Assembly (NCBI GenBank): GCA_028554795.2
Contig: CM068835.1
Coordinates: forward strand, 61,868,719 to 61,932,718
Direction of reading: 5' to 3'
Source of the DNA: Sinohyriopsis cumingii
Lineage: Eukaryota > Mollusca > Bivalvia > Unionida > Unionidae
Length of the DNA: 64,000 bases
In this document: in pieces, positions 43,286-54,409 of the stretch
How positions within the stretch are numbered: the first letter of the stretch is position 1
How the letters are laid out: every line of letters begins with the position of its first letter
Program-made: the position numbers and the translations under genes
The notes under the pieces: model-generated
Database searches by the model: none
Told to the model about the DNA's origin: nothing
The model's input: the letters and a program-made list of their open reading frames with translations, nothing else

Positions 43286-43837
43286 ATGACCACCAGGGTA
43301 ATTGAATCAGAGGTATCACCGACGTCACATCAATATCGATTCAATACCGCAAAAGAATTCTCCGCGAACTTGAAAACGCTTTCCGAACAATACCGCGCAA
43401 AAATAAAAAAATACCGTCGTAAAATAACCGCCATCGACGTGGCCGTGTACTCGGTGTCCGGTATAGTAGCCGGTACCGGTGTCATTTTATCCACGATGAC
43501 CATGATGGCCCCGATCACCGTTTCAATCGCTATCTCCGCGGCGACAACAATTGCTGGAATCGCCAACGCAATCACTAGGAAGATATCATCGTGTTCTCAG
43601 AAAAAACTCAACGAGTATATAGTTAAACATCAAATAGTATCCGACGCGTACTCAAAATTATCCGGGTTGATCTCGTTGTCGATTGATAATTCGTTCATAT
43701 CCGATGTTGAATTCTCCACGATGGTCCAGTTGTATGGCTCCGCGATGTCAAAAATCGAAAATTTTCAACTGGAAGCCGGAAACCACGTCGCTGAAACCAC
43801 TTCAATGGGCTTAAAACAAGCAGGTTGTCGAAATTAA
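43286..43837 (+). CDS. Two-helix membrane protein
   Basis: An intact 183-residue frame. A polar, basic N-terminus (SEQYRAKIKKYRRKITAID) is followed by two hydrophobic segments at about residues 50-93 (VAVYSVSGIVAGTGVILSTM; MMAPITVSIAISAATTIAGI). A long helical tail (SSCSQKKLNEYIVKHQIVSDAY...) comes next. The topology is a membrane hairpin with both ends on one side. Function is unknown to me; an internal-membrane or holin-like role would be guesswork. It lies between fibre and penton-like genes and keeps the shared upstream motif, so it is probably a particle or late protein. A weakly similar relic may lie at 51.1-51.4 kb. Confidence 0.65.
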   Translation: MTTRVIESEVSPTSHQYRFNTAKEFSANLKTLSEQYRAKIKKYRRKITAIDVAVYSVSGIVAGTGVILSTMTMMAPITVSIAISAATTIAGIANAITRKISSCSQKKLNEYIVKHQIVSDAYSKLSGLISLSIDNSFISDVEFSTMVQLYGSAMSKIENFQLEAGNHVAETTSMGLKQAGCRN

Positions 43838-43862
43838 ACACTAAAAACAACGAATAATAATA
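43832..43862 (+). promoter_or_regulatory. Weaker form of the shared upstream motif, penton-like gene
   Basis: aaattaaacactaaaaacaa, then cgaataataata, directly before ATG 43,863. It keeps the AT-rich block and AATAATAATA but not the full GAAAAC core. Confidence 0.45.
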
Positions 43863-45185
43863 ATGTCACTGACCCCCAAAGGGTTTCAGTTGCTTCAACG
43901 GATCGCGGAGAACACCACTCCGGTACAAACAAGTATGATATCAATAACATCAACGAAACCCGAATTCAGTGTGAACTTCCCATCATCGGTTCCAGTGAAG
44001 GAAATAGCGCTGGCAAAATTGCGAGTATATCACAGTTGGCCTAATATCCGAGCGGACGCATTTAACGGACAACAACCTAATAACTCGCTGGTTTTTGCAT
44101 GGACAAATAAGCCCGATGGGACCCCAGACTGGAATGAGGTTACAATACCAACTGGGTCATACCAAATAGAACAAATCAATCAAGAATTTCAACGCAGGAT
44201 AAAATCGATCACAGGAAAAGAATCAAAAATCGCTATTACGGTTCATGAACCGACGTTATCGTCGACGATTGAAGTGAGCACACCTGGGTATATGGTTGAT
44301 ATTTATAACAGTTCAATAAGAACCATACTAGGATGGCCTAAGAATCCACCTCATGGAATCCCCGAGGACTTGCACACGAATGCGCAATCGTATCATGAGA
44401 TTACCCCCCGGTATCGAGATGATTGGTCTATTATAAAAAGCACGTTATTACCCAGTAGGTTTATATTTCAAAACAGGAATACAATGCAATGGTATTTTCC
44501 GTATAAGGAAACTCCTGAATCATCCGCCGTGGTCACAGTTAGTTTAAATGATATCACTGATGCGTTTGCCGAGATTAATTATATTTACCAATCACAACTA
44601 GGACAGCTACGGAAAACAAAAACACAAAAACACGTTGAGGTGTTAAATCAACTTATATCAGACATGGAATATATTAATAAGCGAATCGTTGAGACAATAT
44701 CCGCTAACAGCGATGATAATAAACAAAAATTTTTAACCGAGTATAATATCACAGAAGACGATTTACCCGATCTCGAGTTTCCAGGATACAACGCACCAGA
44801 ACTAAGAAAATCTCTTAATGATTTTCTCGGCCCATCAATTATCCTCAGACACGATAACTGAGAGGATGGTAGGCATATTGCTCCATACAACGTAAATATC
44901 GCATCGGTGATAGCAATCAATCTAGTGTGTGATGTTATCGAAGGAAGCTACCAGGTGGATACCAAGCAATCAAATCAGGCTCAACAGGGGTATATCCTTT
45001 ATTCGTTTTCACCAACAGCCCCCCCGGGATTTTTAATCGTTGAGAGTCCGATTAATCCGGTCTATATGCGATGCCATAATCGGTTTTTAACGAGAATTAA
45101 TTTCAGACTTACCGATCAGTCAAATAACCTAATTGATCTACAAGAGGAGGAGTTAGTGATCACTCTGTTTGTAAGATCATTGTAG
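43863..45185 (+). CDS. Penton-like minor capsid protein region (single jelly roll)
   Basis: The start reads MSLTPKGFQLLQRIAENTTPV, then the strands SISTSTKPEFSVNFP-like and ALAKLRVYHSWPNIR. NEVTIPTGSYQIEQINQEFQ is the 'IP-x-G-x-Y-x-I-x-x-I-N' hallmark of Polinton pentons, and SIRTILGWP follows. The last part carries IAINLVCDVIEGSYQ, GYILYSFSPTAPPGFLIVESP, YMRCHNRFLTRINFRLTDQ and LIDLQEEELVITLF, the usual penton C-terminal strands. Pentons close the fivefold vertices and hold the fibre. The final stop TAG lies exactly at the inner edge of the right terminal repeat. A relic is at 55,925-56,305. Confidence 0.8.
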
Positions 45186-45437
45186 CCACTTAGCAGCAGG
45201 GGGGGCAATGACATCGACGCGGTCGTCGCGCTTTTTTACCGGACGCTGACGACGCTGGGGATCGGCGCGCAGAAGGTATTACTTAAACCAAATGACGATT
45301 GGACGATCCCCCCGACGACGACGTCGTTTTTTTTACCGGGCGCTGACGACACCGGATCCGCTGAGTGCAGAAGGTATTAATTAAACCAAATGACGATTGG
45401 ACAAAATGTCCGATTCGCCCCCCCCCCCCCTGCTGCT
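45183..45437 (-). repeat. Right terminal inverted repeat
   Basis: The reverse complement of 30,126-30,375. Differences by eye are about three substitutions plus longer G and shorter A runs. The inner end carries agcagcagggggggc (45,192-45,206) and the outer end cctgctgct (45,429-45,437). Confidence 0.95.
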
Positions 45438-45442
45438 AATGG
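45438..45442. repeat. Right target-site duplication (aatgg)
   Basis: Same five bases as 30,121-30,125. Confidence 0.85.
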
Positions 45443-46760
45443 GTTACTTGTTTTCAGTTCTGTCCGGAATCGCTTTGATATGCCTAAATATCACTCTTTA
45501 ACGGTGCTCGAGTATGGTTATATTATCCATTTGAGTTTAGTGGCAAGCGTGGTACATTAAATATAATGATAAATACTGTCATGGGGGTGAGCAATCAGTA
45601 AAGAGTAATACTAACGACGATACTATTAAAATAGTTATTATATTAAAAATTGTTAATATTTACAAAGTCAGTGTCTTTTTTCAGTGGTGATGAAATTCAG
45701 TCGAGGGACTCAACATCTTTCCAAGTAGGGGTACTTAACCGTTGTTAGCGTTGTTGTTACAGATTAGATTTATCATTACACATACGTGATGATTTCCTTT
45801 GAGGATGCATAATATTGAATGACCTAACGAAGGATCTTAATATCGATCGTGATTTTGTTACATTTGTCGACGAACATCTCCTTCAAAACGGTATTACCAG
45901 ACCCTCGTTAAAGGTCACAAAAAAAGCAACAGTTGTGACACCCTGATGTGCCACTACAAACTCTAGTCTGACTTGCTGCTGAACCCGTCCCGGTTACGTT
46001 TACCAATGAATGTGTTTCACCAACATTGACTCAGTTGAAATAAAAAAAGATCTCGAATGTTATTCAGCAAGGACTCATATATCCGTCTAACCGTTAATGG
46101 GGGATGACGAGAAAGATCGTTTAATACACCAGGCGCAGGCGGTATATGTAATGAAAATGGTTCGAGAACGAATCGTAGTTTAAGATTAAAATTTTCTTCA
46201 GACAGAGGCTGTTTATAATTGTATGACAGCTGCAATATTCAGAACGTGTAATCGGATAGAAGTGCCGACGCTTTTTACGCTTGGGCATGATCATTTCTGA
46301 CCAGTCCTACAATTGTACTACTCGATTGTGTTATTAATAGAAGAGCAATAATGCATCCCAAAAGTTACTGACGTAAAAAATAATCGAAGAGGAGCAACAG
46401 CTGCAAAATGAAATCACCAATACAAGCGCGTTGATTATAAAATACAAACTAGCGTGTTTGGTTTCAGAGTTTATTTTGTGCTCTTCCCGCGGCAACAACT
46501 GTTGGCCTTGGTGTTACTGGAATGGCAGCCACGAGACAATCATATGTGCACCAATCGGAATTATTGTCGGGGTTATCGATGCTAGTCTGTGTCTTTTGTG
46601 ATGCTAGCACATATGCACATATGTGGCTTGATTGATAAAAAGTGTTAAAATCATGGGGAATGGAGGATGTGATGTATATCAGGAAACAAAAGGCACGAAA
46701 TACCAAAACGGCATAATGTCATTACCCCAGCAATTCATGACAGTGATCATTGACAGTTAT
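45443..46760 (+). mobile_element. Probable continuation of the older Polinton relic
   Basis: Just right of the insertion the plus strand reads SSVRNRFDMPKYHSLTVLEYG, in the style of a viral fibre head junction ('FDM-x-x-H-x-I-x'). It would continue the fibre-like sequence left of the insertion. Further right are only short frames, e.g. EEEQQLQNEITNTSALI near 46.39 kb. Weak evidence, mostly positional. Confidence 0.35.
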
Positions 46761-49700
46761 TTGTTGAATTCAGCATAACTACTTTTGACATGATTTTCTC
46801 TGGGCTACTAAATGTTACGAATCTTGCAGATATAATGTCTATTTTAAGTTGTTCACTTTGCTTCCTTTATCTATGATTAGTTCATATAGTTGGAACATAT
46901 TCAAGACGGATTATTTGATTTGCTGTTACAGGTACAAAATCAGAACAACTTCGTTATAATTGAAAGCCCCTTTTTCTATTTAACTGCGTATTTTCCTCTA
47001 AATCATTAAAATTTAAAACTGTTGTCGTCTTCAGAATTGAGACTTGTGTTTATACAGAGAGTTATAAGTTTGTCTCTACCTTCCACAGCGGTTCTGCAGT
47101 ATACATATATAACGTCTTCACATTTTAAACATTTTCTAGAAAGATTATAGGGAAGGACTATTTAAAATAAAGTGTTACTTGTCTCCTACTTGAAGTAAAG
47201 GAAGTAATGAATCATTACATTAATTGCAACCTTTTCTATTTGAAAGGATGTTTCTTCCGTGGTGTCCTATGTTGAATGTTGAACTAGAATTTCAAATCCC
47301 CCCAATTCATGAAAGATCATTAGCTTCGAATGAAACCCTGCAAGGGTACAAGTTTCTAATTAATTACTGCTCTTTGTATTTTAACTTCACTCTAATTTTA
47401 CAATCGTTGCTACTTTACAGTAATTATTATTCTCAACATTTTGTTTATTTTCTCTTATATCTCTGACTTATTTTATTTCTGTGACTACATCGGCTATGTG
47501 GAGCTCATAGTTTTGACGTCCATGGAAGGCGTTGCAGCATCAGACAGATTTGTTGTTGGTTACACGAGAATAGACAGTGCTACGTGTTGGACTGAGTTCA
47601 ATGTTGCTTACCTTTAGATTTAAATTTCCTTTCACTCCACCATTTTCTTTGTTTTCTCTATTAATGAAATGTCTCCCAGATTATCGGTTTATTTGTTCTT
47701 CATAGGTAGTTTATTTTGTAAACTTATTGTTCCTTTCCTTTGCTCAGTCATACGTTCTGGTTTTCTCCGCTTGATTATGAACATCACCAAAGTTGATTCG
47801 ATTTGATATTTATTTTGTCTGCTGAGTCTTAGGTATCAAGAAGAATGGAGAACTTTCTAACCTTACTTTCTAACCCATGGTCTAAGTTACTATAAATGGT
47901 TTTCAATGGATTGTTTGTTTTAGAGTGTCATTGTTAATTTGAATTCATATTATCCTATGATCAAAGTCGATTCTTTTCTCAGCTGGTTTTATATATCTGT
48001 TCATCGTCAAAATTAATTAAATTCCGTTCCCATTTACGATCAAATGCTTATAAACATTGTTAACGTATCAACTTTTATGAAATTTATATGACGAATTGTT
48101 TGACGAAAGAGAAAATGTCAACCACTAAATTTGATAAAAATCCAAATAATTGTGTCTAAAAGTTATTGTAGCTCAAAAGTTACTGTAAACTTCCAATAAT
48201 TAGGTCCAGTATTGGAGAGTAGTTTCCACCCATCAACCAACGCTGCATTACATAAAGGCAATGGCACGCACCAGGTATGAGCTAACAGCTATTGATGGTT
48301 CCAGTTTTAATGTCGAATTTGGTATTTTGAGAAACTGACGTTTTGTTGAAGGAATTGAGAAATGCACTCTCACCCACTCCACCCACCCATACAAACGCGG
48401 AGAAGTGAGTCTGGGGAATGAACCACTATCTTTCCTGTCATATACGAAAGTGCGGGATCAGTCGGCATTGTCATTATGATTGGCGTCACCTAAGCGTTAC
48501 CAAAATTATCAAATCCTCCAAATATAGATTCAAAATAATTGAAACAAAGACAGTGACAACAATATCAAAAGCCGACCAAATTAAATTTTACTTCATATGG
48601 TTATCTCAAATAACAAACTCTCTGGAGTAATCATTATAGAAGTCGAGTGTACAAAAATTATTATTTAGTAGTTGAAGGGTCCCAGGAACAAAGAGAGGTA
48701 TTGTAGATGATTGGTGTAATAACATGCATTATTATTATTATTTTGCAGAGTAACAACCTTGGCCAACGAAACAACTCTGCATGGACTTGAGATTACTTGC
48801 AACGAATCATGTGCTGATTTTGGATTTTTTGTAGACTCTGTGACCGGCGGAAGGGGTTTCAACATTTTATTCAGGACCCAGGAGTAGTTACCAAGGAATT
48901 CTGATTCATCGAATATAAATCTGAGTTTCAGAACTTTGAATTCCATTTAATCTTCCTCAAATAATAAAAGCAAGACATACCACAATTTCTACATATTCTA
49001 TAAAATAAGTATGCCACTAGTTTTTCTCACAGAACTTTGAAAATTATTACGTCACAGTATGGTAGACGTTCCCATTAATTGTTGAAAATGTTACCTAATA
49101 TGGACAATATTACAACACTCTTTAGATGAAACCATAAATAAATTGAAGAGCTGTCATGGATTTCATAGCTTATATCATTGTATGATCTGCACTACTCTGA
49201 TATATTAAGTTTTATTATCTTTAAAAGCTAACGTAAATATATATGTGGTAAACATGTCGCTACAGAATTCATCAACTGCATTTTTATTTTGAATTGTTAG
49301 CTTCGGATTCCATTTTTACGAACATCTTGTCTTTCTAAAAATGTTGATACTATCAGATGATAAATAAAAGACGAGCAGCATGAATATTTTTCGGCACAGT
49401 TTCTTGGGTACATACATACATTATTTACATTGGTCGCAGAATAGAATCAGTGACAGGTATTATAGATGATCAAATTCTTTGCAAATGCAAGCAGACTAAC
49501 GAACATAACAAGATCTACGGGAAAAGAAATGTATTTGCTATTTGTGATCATATACTTAACAAACTTAGTAAAAGTAACTGCGTTTGATGATAAACTACTA
49601 AGTACTTTATATTCTCTCTCCTCCCCCTCTCTCTTTCACTTACATGGCCTTGTTCAGTGATGTTTTCAGGTTTTTGTTCAGCTTTGTTTTTTTTAAGGGG

Positions 49701-50100
49701 CGCTTTATTTTCTGATATGCTTTCGTCTGATACGTCTTCTGTCTTAGACGATATGGTCCATATCTTCCCTTCTGTTTGTTTACATTCATTCAACCTATTT
49801 CTTTGTATTCTGATCTTATACCTTGCAACGCGAATGTTCCTTTGTTTCTCATCGCGTTCATTGCCAACAGTCCAGTTCTTTTAGACCTTAAGTTATCCAT
49901 TCAGTGTTACTTTTTTTGAATTGTATAATAACATTTTGTCGCCAAAAGTGAAGACCTCACTCTTTATCTTTGCATTATGGTATTTGTTCTGTTTTGCATG
50001 TTCAGACTTGATCTTATCTGAACTAGTGTTCCTGGAGTATGACACCTGCATGAAGGTATCATATATTCGCGTAAACACCAAAACGTCCTACTCGCTCTCA
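46761..50100. other. No gene seen
   Basis: AT-rich noncoding sequence. Several frames of 60-95 codons occur, but none shows a family signal and opposite-strand pairs mirror each other. Confidence 0.5.
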
Positions 50101-50129
50101 GATACTGTAGATATATCAAATTCAATTAG

Positions 50130-52250
50130 CAAGCGTGCCTGAATGCCATAAGCAACGAAAAACGGCAAATAAAATAGGTGGCTATAACACATCTTATAAA
50201 AACAAAATCTCATGGTGGTAAGAAACCAGAACAGGAACGAATAAAGAATGAACTTGAAAAACTAGCGGAAACAGGAATAAAATAGGCTTACACAAAACCG
50301 CAGAATAAGAGACGGTTTTGCTAAGCGTCGTAGATTGCGTGAGTTAGGTATGGACTATCCTAATACAAACGTTATTTGAGGTCGCAGATTATCATGATGA
50401 TGCCAATCTACTGCCGACGTCGTATCTTATGCTAGTAGACACTCTGACAAACAGCGATTATAAAATCATTCTACTGGTCAGATAAACGATGCATTAATAG
50501 CAATATCTGATATTGAGTCAAAAATCGAGTCTTGCAGCGATGCCGATCTAGATCTATTCTATCAAACACTTGATGATATAACAAGTATTAGCAATATTAT
50601 CAAGCCTGTCAATCATGATATATTCGATTATTATCTCATCAGAAAGATAAACTTTGACGTATATCTTTTGCAAGGCCTATGAAATACTTGCACAATATCT
50701 GGTACTTAACAAGATCTTTATCAGGATAGTGTGAATGATATCACTGACATACCAACGAATTTTGATCCTGCTCTTAATTTGATTCATAATTTTTTTAATG
50801 ATGATGTCAGTTATGGAAATACATCATCTAACGTATATAATGCATATCAAATTTTATTGCTGATCCTGTTAATAGCAAATTTCATCCTCAAATTGATAAA
50901 GCTGCAGCTGCTGAGAAAACGTTTACTTTCAATCAATATAATTACTGAACCAGTTTCAAAATGACAAAAAGAAAAATAATTAAGTTCAATCACATATTAT
51001 CTAGTCTCTCAGGGAACGAAAGGGATTAGCTGATGAAATGCTAAAATGATTGTCATAGAAAAACTTTAAAAATATTACTGGGTCATACTCGCCAGATAAT
51101 ATTCCAGAGAATTAATAAGTGTACTAAACTACATTCCAATGATACTAACAACAGCTTGAATATCATTAGCGGGTGAAACAGCAAATCCACTAATGCTGAT
51201 AGTATCAGGAACATGTATTGTATTATCAGCAATAAGCGAAAGAATCGAGCACAAATACGAGAATAGAAATACTTCGTGTCAAATATCAATAGCTACCTAC
51301 AACAAGATTCTTAATCGGTTTCGAGCTTATCTCAGAGGGGAAAAGTCCATTACGTTGGATCTGATATAAGAAATGAGATTCAACGATGGTTTGCTCGTTG
51401 ATATAATACCGAACAGAGTTTTGAAACACGACAAACGATACTCGGTATATTTTATGAGATATATGAAATATGGAAGATATTACAGTAGCGGACTCTAAGA
51501 TAAAGATGAAATAAATTATCTTCCGAGGTAAGCATATGACTATTATGCTCAACTGTGAGAAATATTTCACATATTATAAAAATAGAAACAAGATAATGTT
51601 GTGTCTTGTTTGTGAAGAAGATTTAGAGTATTTTGATATAATAACTTTGGTCTCAAACTATCTTTCTGGTGTTGTTGATAATCTGTACAATCCGATATCG
51701 CAGGATCAATATACTCAGATCACAGTTGATGATGAGCTAAAAAAATGATATGTCGATAAGACAATAGTCTCATATGGAAATGTTATTAAGACTGTGGAAC
51801 CTGGTTATCCTATCAGTGGCAAAATGAACATGTACCTGTTCTAGCATGATGATGAAAGTTATATAATAGCAGAAGCTGAGACGTTAAAAATATCTCGACA
51901 AGTTACTGTGTAAAACTTTTGTGTGAATATTAAAAACCCTATTATGTGTGAATACGGTGATGATTTTCCATGACGGTCCCATATCGTAATCGATAATGAA
52001 ATAATGAAATCGGTTTTGTTGAGTCAACAAATTTGTTTTCAGATATGTTTTGATAAACCCGGGCGGGGTATGGGTGTTTGGGATGGGGAGGATGAGAGAG
52101 TAATAAAGATGTTGTCGTCCAAGTACAAAAATAGGGTTCTGTTGAGACACCCCCTTATAGAAGACTACTCCTGTAGCGTGCCAAGCAGTGTGCTAATTGA
52201 ACCGCATGTTCACTCTTGGCTCAGATAAATCCTTGTCGCACAGTCGTCGC
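50130..52250 (+). mobile_element. Unassigned relic, possibly from another Polinton-like copy
   Basis: Successive plus-strand frames with acidic, structured composition: ISDIESKIESCSDADLDLFYQTLDDITS near 50.5 kb, NDITDIPTNFDPALNLIHNFF near 50.74 kb, and LMLIVSGTCIVLSAISERIE followed by NTSCQISIATYNKILNRF near 51.19-51.33 kb. The last resembles the hydrophobic segment plus Cys/Lys-rich tail of the membrane protein at 43,286-43,837. Many frames are broken and no terminal repeats are visible. Confidence 0.35.
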
Positions 52251-52389
52251 CAGCAAATAAATATGTTGTAACTTTATGATCTGCAGTGGCCATTTTATTG
52301 CATACAAATAAAGTATATTAATCAGAAGCACCTTTTTATTATCGCTTTGACTGCATAAAAAATTGAATCGAAAGCAAGACACCATTTTG

Positions 52390-52640
52390 AGCAGCAGGGA
52401 TGGCGAACAGACCACTTGCGTGAAATTCCATTTGTGAAGAAAAAACTTATTACGAAGTAAAGGAAAAATACAAGCGTAATAACGTCAAGCCCAAGCATAT
52501 AACCAAAAACCGAGAGTTTCTCTAATTTGCTTAGCTCATATAGTTACTTTATCTTTCTCGTTCCTGTTTTTCAAATTGTTATGCTCGTTGTTTTTTTTAA
52601 CCTTTCGGACACTTATTCGGAATTAGGGAATGAATTTGAA
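52390..52640 (+). repeat. Left terminal inverted repeat, second element
   Basis: Aligns with the reverse complement of 62,120-62,371: agcagcagggatgg, 'agaccactt', 'ccattt', then 'gagtttctctaa' against 'gagtttttctaa', 'ttagctcat', 'atctttctcg' against 'atctttgtcg', and 'tgtttttcaaa'. Diverged but colinear. Confidence 0.82.
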
Positions 52641-52779
52641 AAGGTTATAGATGAAGCAAAAGAAAATCGTGTAAATGAAAAAATACCGCGAGTCAAAAAT
52701 GATTCTAAATCAGAGTTAGAGCTAGTCGACTTATAAAGATTCTGATGAGAAATCTAAAAATAATGACAAACTAATGTCT

Positions 52780-53455
52780 TTCTTAACCAAAGATTTAATC
52801 AAGGCCTATGCGATACCGCGACCTATGATCATGCACATGTATTGTTATAACTCCGTGTAGGGTAGCTTGTTCTTTTGAAAAGAAGTTTTTGAACTTAATC
52901 ATGTCCACATCCCCAAAAACACCAGATCTAGTGAATGTTTCGCAGAATATGTGTATCGACTCCATTGAACACAATTCAAATATTACAGTTATCTCTAATT
53001 ACTTTAGGTATTTGTGTACATCGCTGAGTAACATAAATTACGTCTGTGTTTTAATGCCTACCTCGAGGAAATATCCGAGATGGATTTGATTGTTTGTCCA
53101 GCATTACATCGTCGTATACTACGAGATTATTAATAAATCCATCGAGGTCATCTACATATGGCGCTTCATCATTGAGAAAATTATTAATATCATTACCATC
53201 CTCGTCCAACAACTTTGCATTTTCATTAAATTTTTAAGCAGATCGTAGAATCTCTCTGATCATCCACAGATGGTGCCACAAATATAACGTATCCCACTTG
53301 AGCCATATCATTATCAAATTAAGCAGATATTGTGTTTTTCCGGTTGTGGATGGACCTATTATTATCATTATGATCGAATTCGGTAATGCTGAAATATGTT
53401 TAACTGGGTCTTGTTTTCGTGTTGCTGAAAAATCAATGACATCCGTGTTGTACAA
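52780..53455 (-). mobile_element. Packaging ATPase relic
   Basis: The minus strand starts DVIDFSATRKQDPVKHISALPN with the nucleotide-binding loop region GPSTTGKTQ and ends HDHRSRYRIGLD, matching the ends of the ATPase at 30,383-31,057 (IIDFSATKTREPVKHVAALPN; HDPRTRYRIGLD). Broken. Confidence 0.8.
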
Positions 53456-53860
53456 ATATAATAAATACTATAGATTAGCAACAATAATAACTAAAATTAA
53501 AAAGCGTGCACTTGCAGGTAAATGTGTAAAACGTGGTACAAAAAAGATATACATTTATCTCCTTGTCACAGTCAGTGCACAAAGTGTCTGCTGGTGATAT
53601 TGCTGATTCGTTAGGAAAATTACCAGGATCTCCATGGGCTAAGTATCCAGGAGAAAAACATCTTCCTGGATATAATTATTGTTGTCCTGGAACTCAAATT
53701 GATATCCGCATTGACGAGCGTAATCAACCAAGACCTGGAGAGTATCCAATAGACATTTTGGGGGTGTGAAGTTGATTCACTTGTTAAATTCCAGAAAAAA
53801 ATTAAGCCTGTCATATAAAAACTTGCTAGCTACCTAATACAATCTGCGATGAAAGGTAAA
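53440..53860 (+). mobile_element. Zinc-ribbon/PLA2-like relic
   Basis: Plus-strand pieces ALAGKCVKRGTKK and GDIADSLGKLPGSPWAKYPG, then EKHLPGYNYCCPGTQIDIRID, match the region at 31,063-31,605. Divergent arrangement with the ATPase is kept. Broken. Confidence 0.75.
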
Positions 53861-53877
53861 CTAGTATTATGTGCTGT

Positions 53878-53957
53878 TATTGTTGTTGTTGTTGTAGGGT
53901 TTAACGCCATTTTTTCATCAGGAGAGTGCTTTAGACCACTCGGCCATTCGGGGCCCC
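53878..53957 (-). mobile_element. SINE family S, head-plus-tail fragment
   Basis: Only the tail (gttgttgtagggtttaacgc) and head (ctttagaccactcggcc) are present and directly adjacent; the SINE body is missing. This is an internally deleted SINE between PLA2-like and integrase relics. Confidence 0.7.
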
Positions 53958-53996
53958 CATGTGCTGTAATTAATCAACTCATTATTATTATTATAA

Positions 53997-54170
53997 TGGA
54001 GTCTATTTATTATCGTCCAAGAAGATATTGGAGGGGTAGAGCAGCTTTTAGTAAAGCTGCAGATGCAGGAAATGTTATATGTTCTGTTGATGCAAAGTGG
54101 CAATATTGCAAATATTCTACCACCATCTAGATACATTCAATATGCAGATTTTATCTCGTTTATGTTCATA
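53997..54170 (+). mobile_element. Integrase N-terminal relic
   Basis: MESIYYRPRRYWRGRAAFSKAA, then WQIANILPPSRYIQYADF, match the first 60 residues of the integrase at 31,630 (MESIYYSPRGYWKGKAAIGK; WQIYLPPPKQINFSRFD). The rest of the gene is not visible. Confidence 0.75.
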
Positions 54171-54409
54171 TTATCCTCCTTGGGTAGATTTACCAATTAT
54201 TTTCCTGCCACGATCTTTTGCGATTTTATTTTCAAAATCGGTTATATCAGGATTTTCATCATCATAATATTTCTTTTGCTGTGGTAAACGAACTTGTTTT
54301 TGCGGACGTTATTCTATAATTGCTCTACTTACTGTTAACAATAATAGATGTTTACATCAAGCATATACCTTAAGAATACTGTTAGTGCCCACATGTTTAT
54401 GAAAAGTGT

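Larger units (their letters stand above)
30126..45437 (+). mobile_element. Polinton/Maverick (adintovirus-like) element, nearly whole
   Basis: A 15,312-bp element with 250-255-bp terminal inverted repeats and a 5-bp target duplication. Gene order from the left: packaging ATPase (-), zinc-ribbon/PLA2-like (+), integrase (+), polymerase-like/helicase/HNH (-), its upstream partner region (-), zinc finger (+), HNH endonuclease (+), coiled-coil proteins (+), A-tract array, pVI-like (+), capsid (+), core (+), protease (+), fibre (+), membrane protein (+), penton-like (+). The gene set is that of capsid-bearing Polintons; the polymerase-helicase fusion is less usual. Base composition is visibly richer in GC than the surroundings. 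It looks nearly whole, with roughly five breaks, and young, because the two terminal repeats differ by only about three substitutions plus homopolymer lengths. Confidence 0.93.

Noticed and set aside
46017-46235. Minus-strand frame with PPAPGVLNDLSRHPPLT as a gene
   Set aside because: Some protein-like character, but isolated and short; no family could be named.
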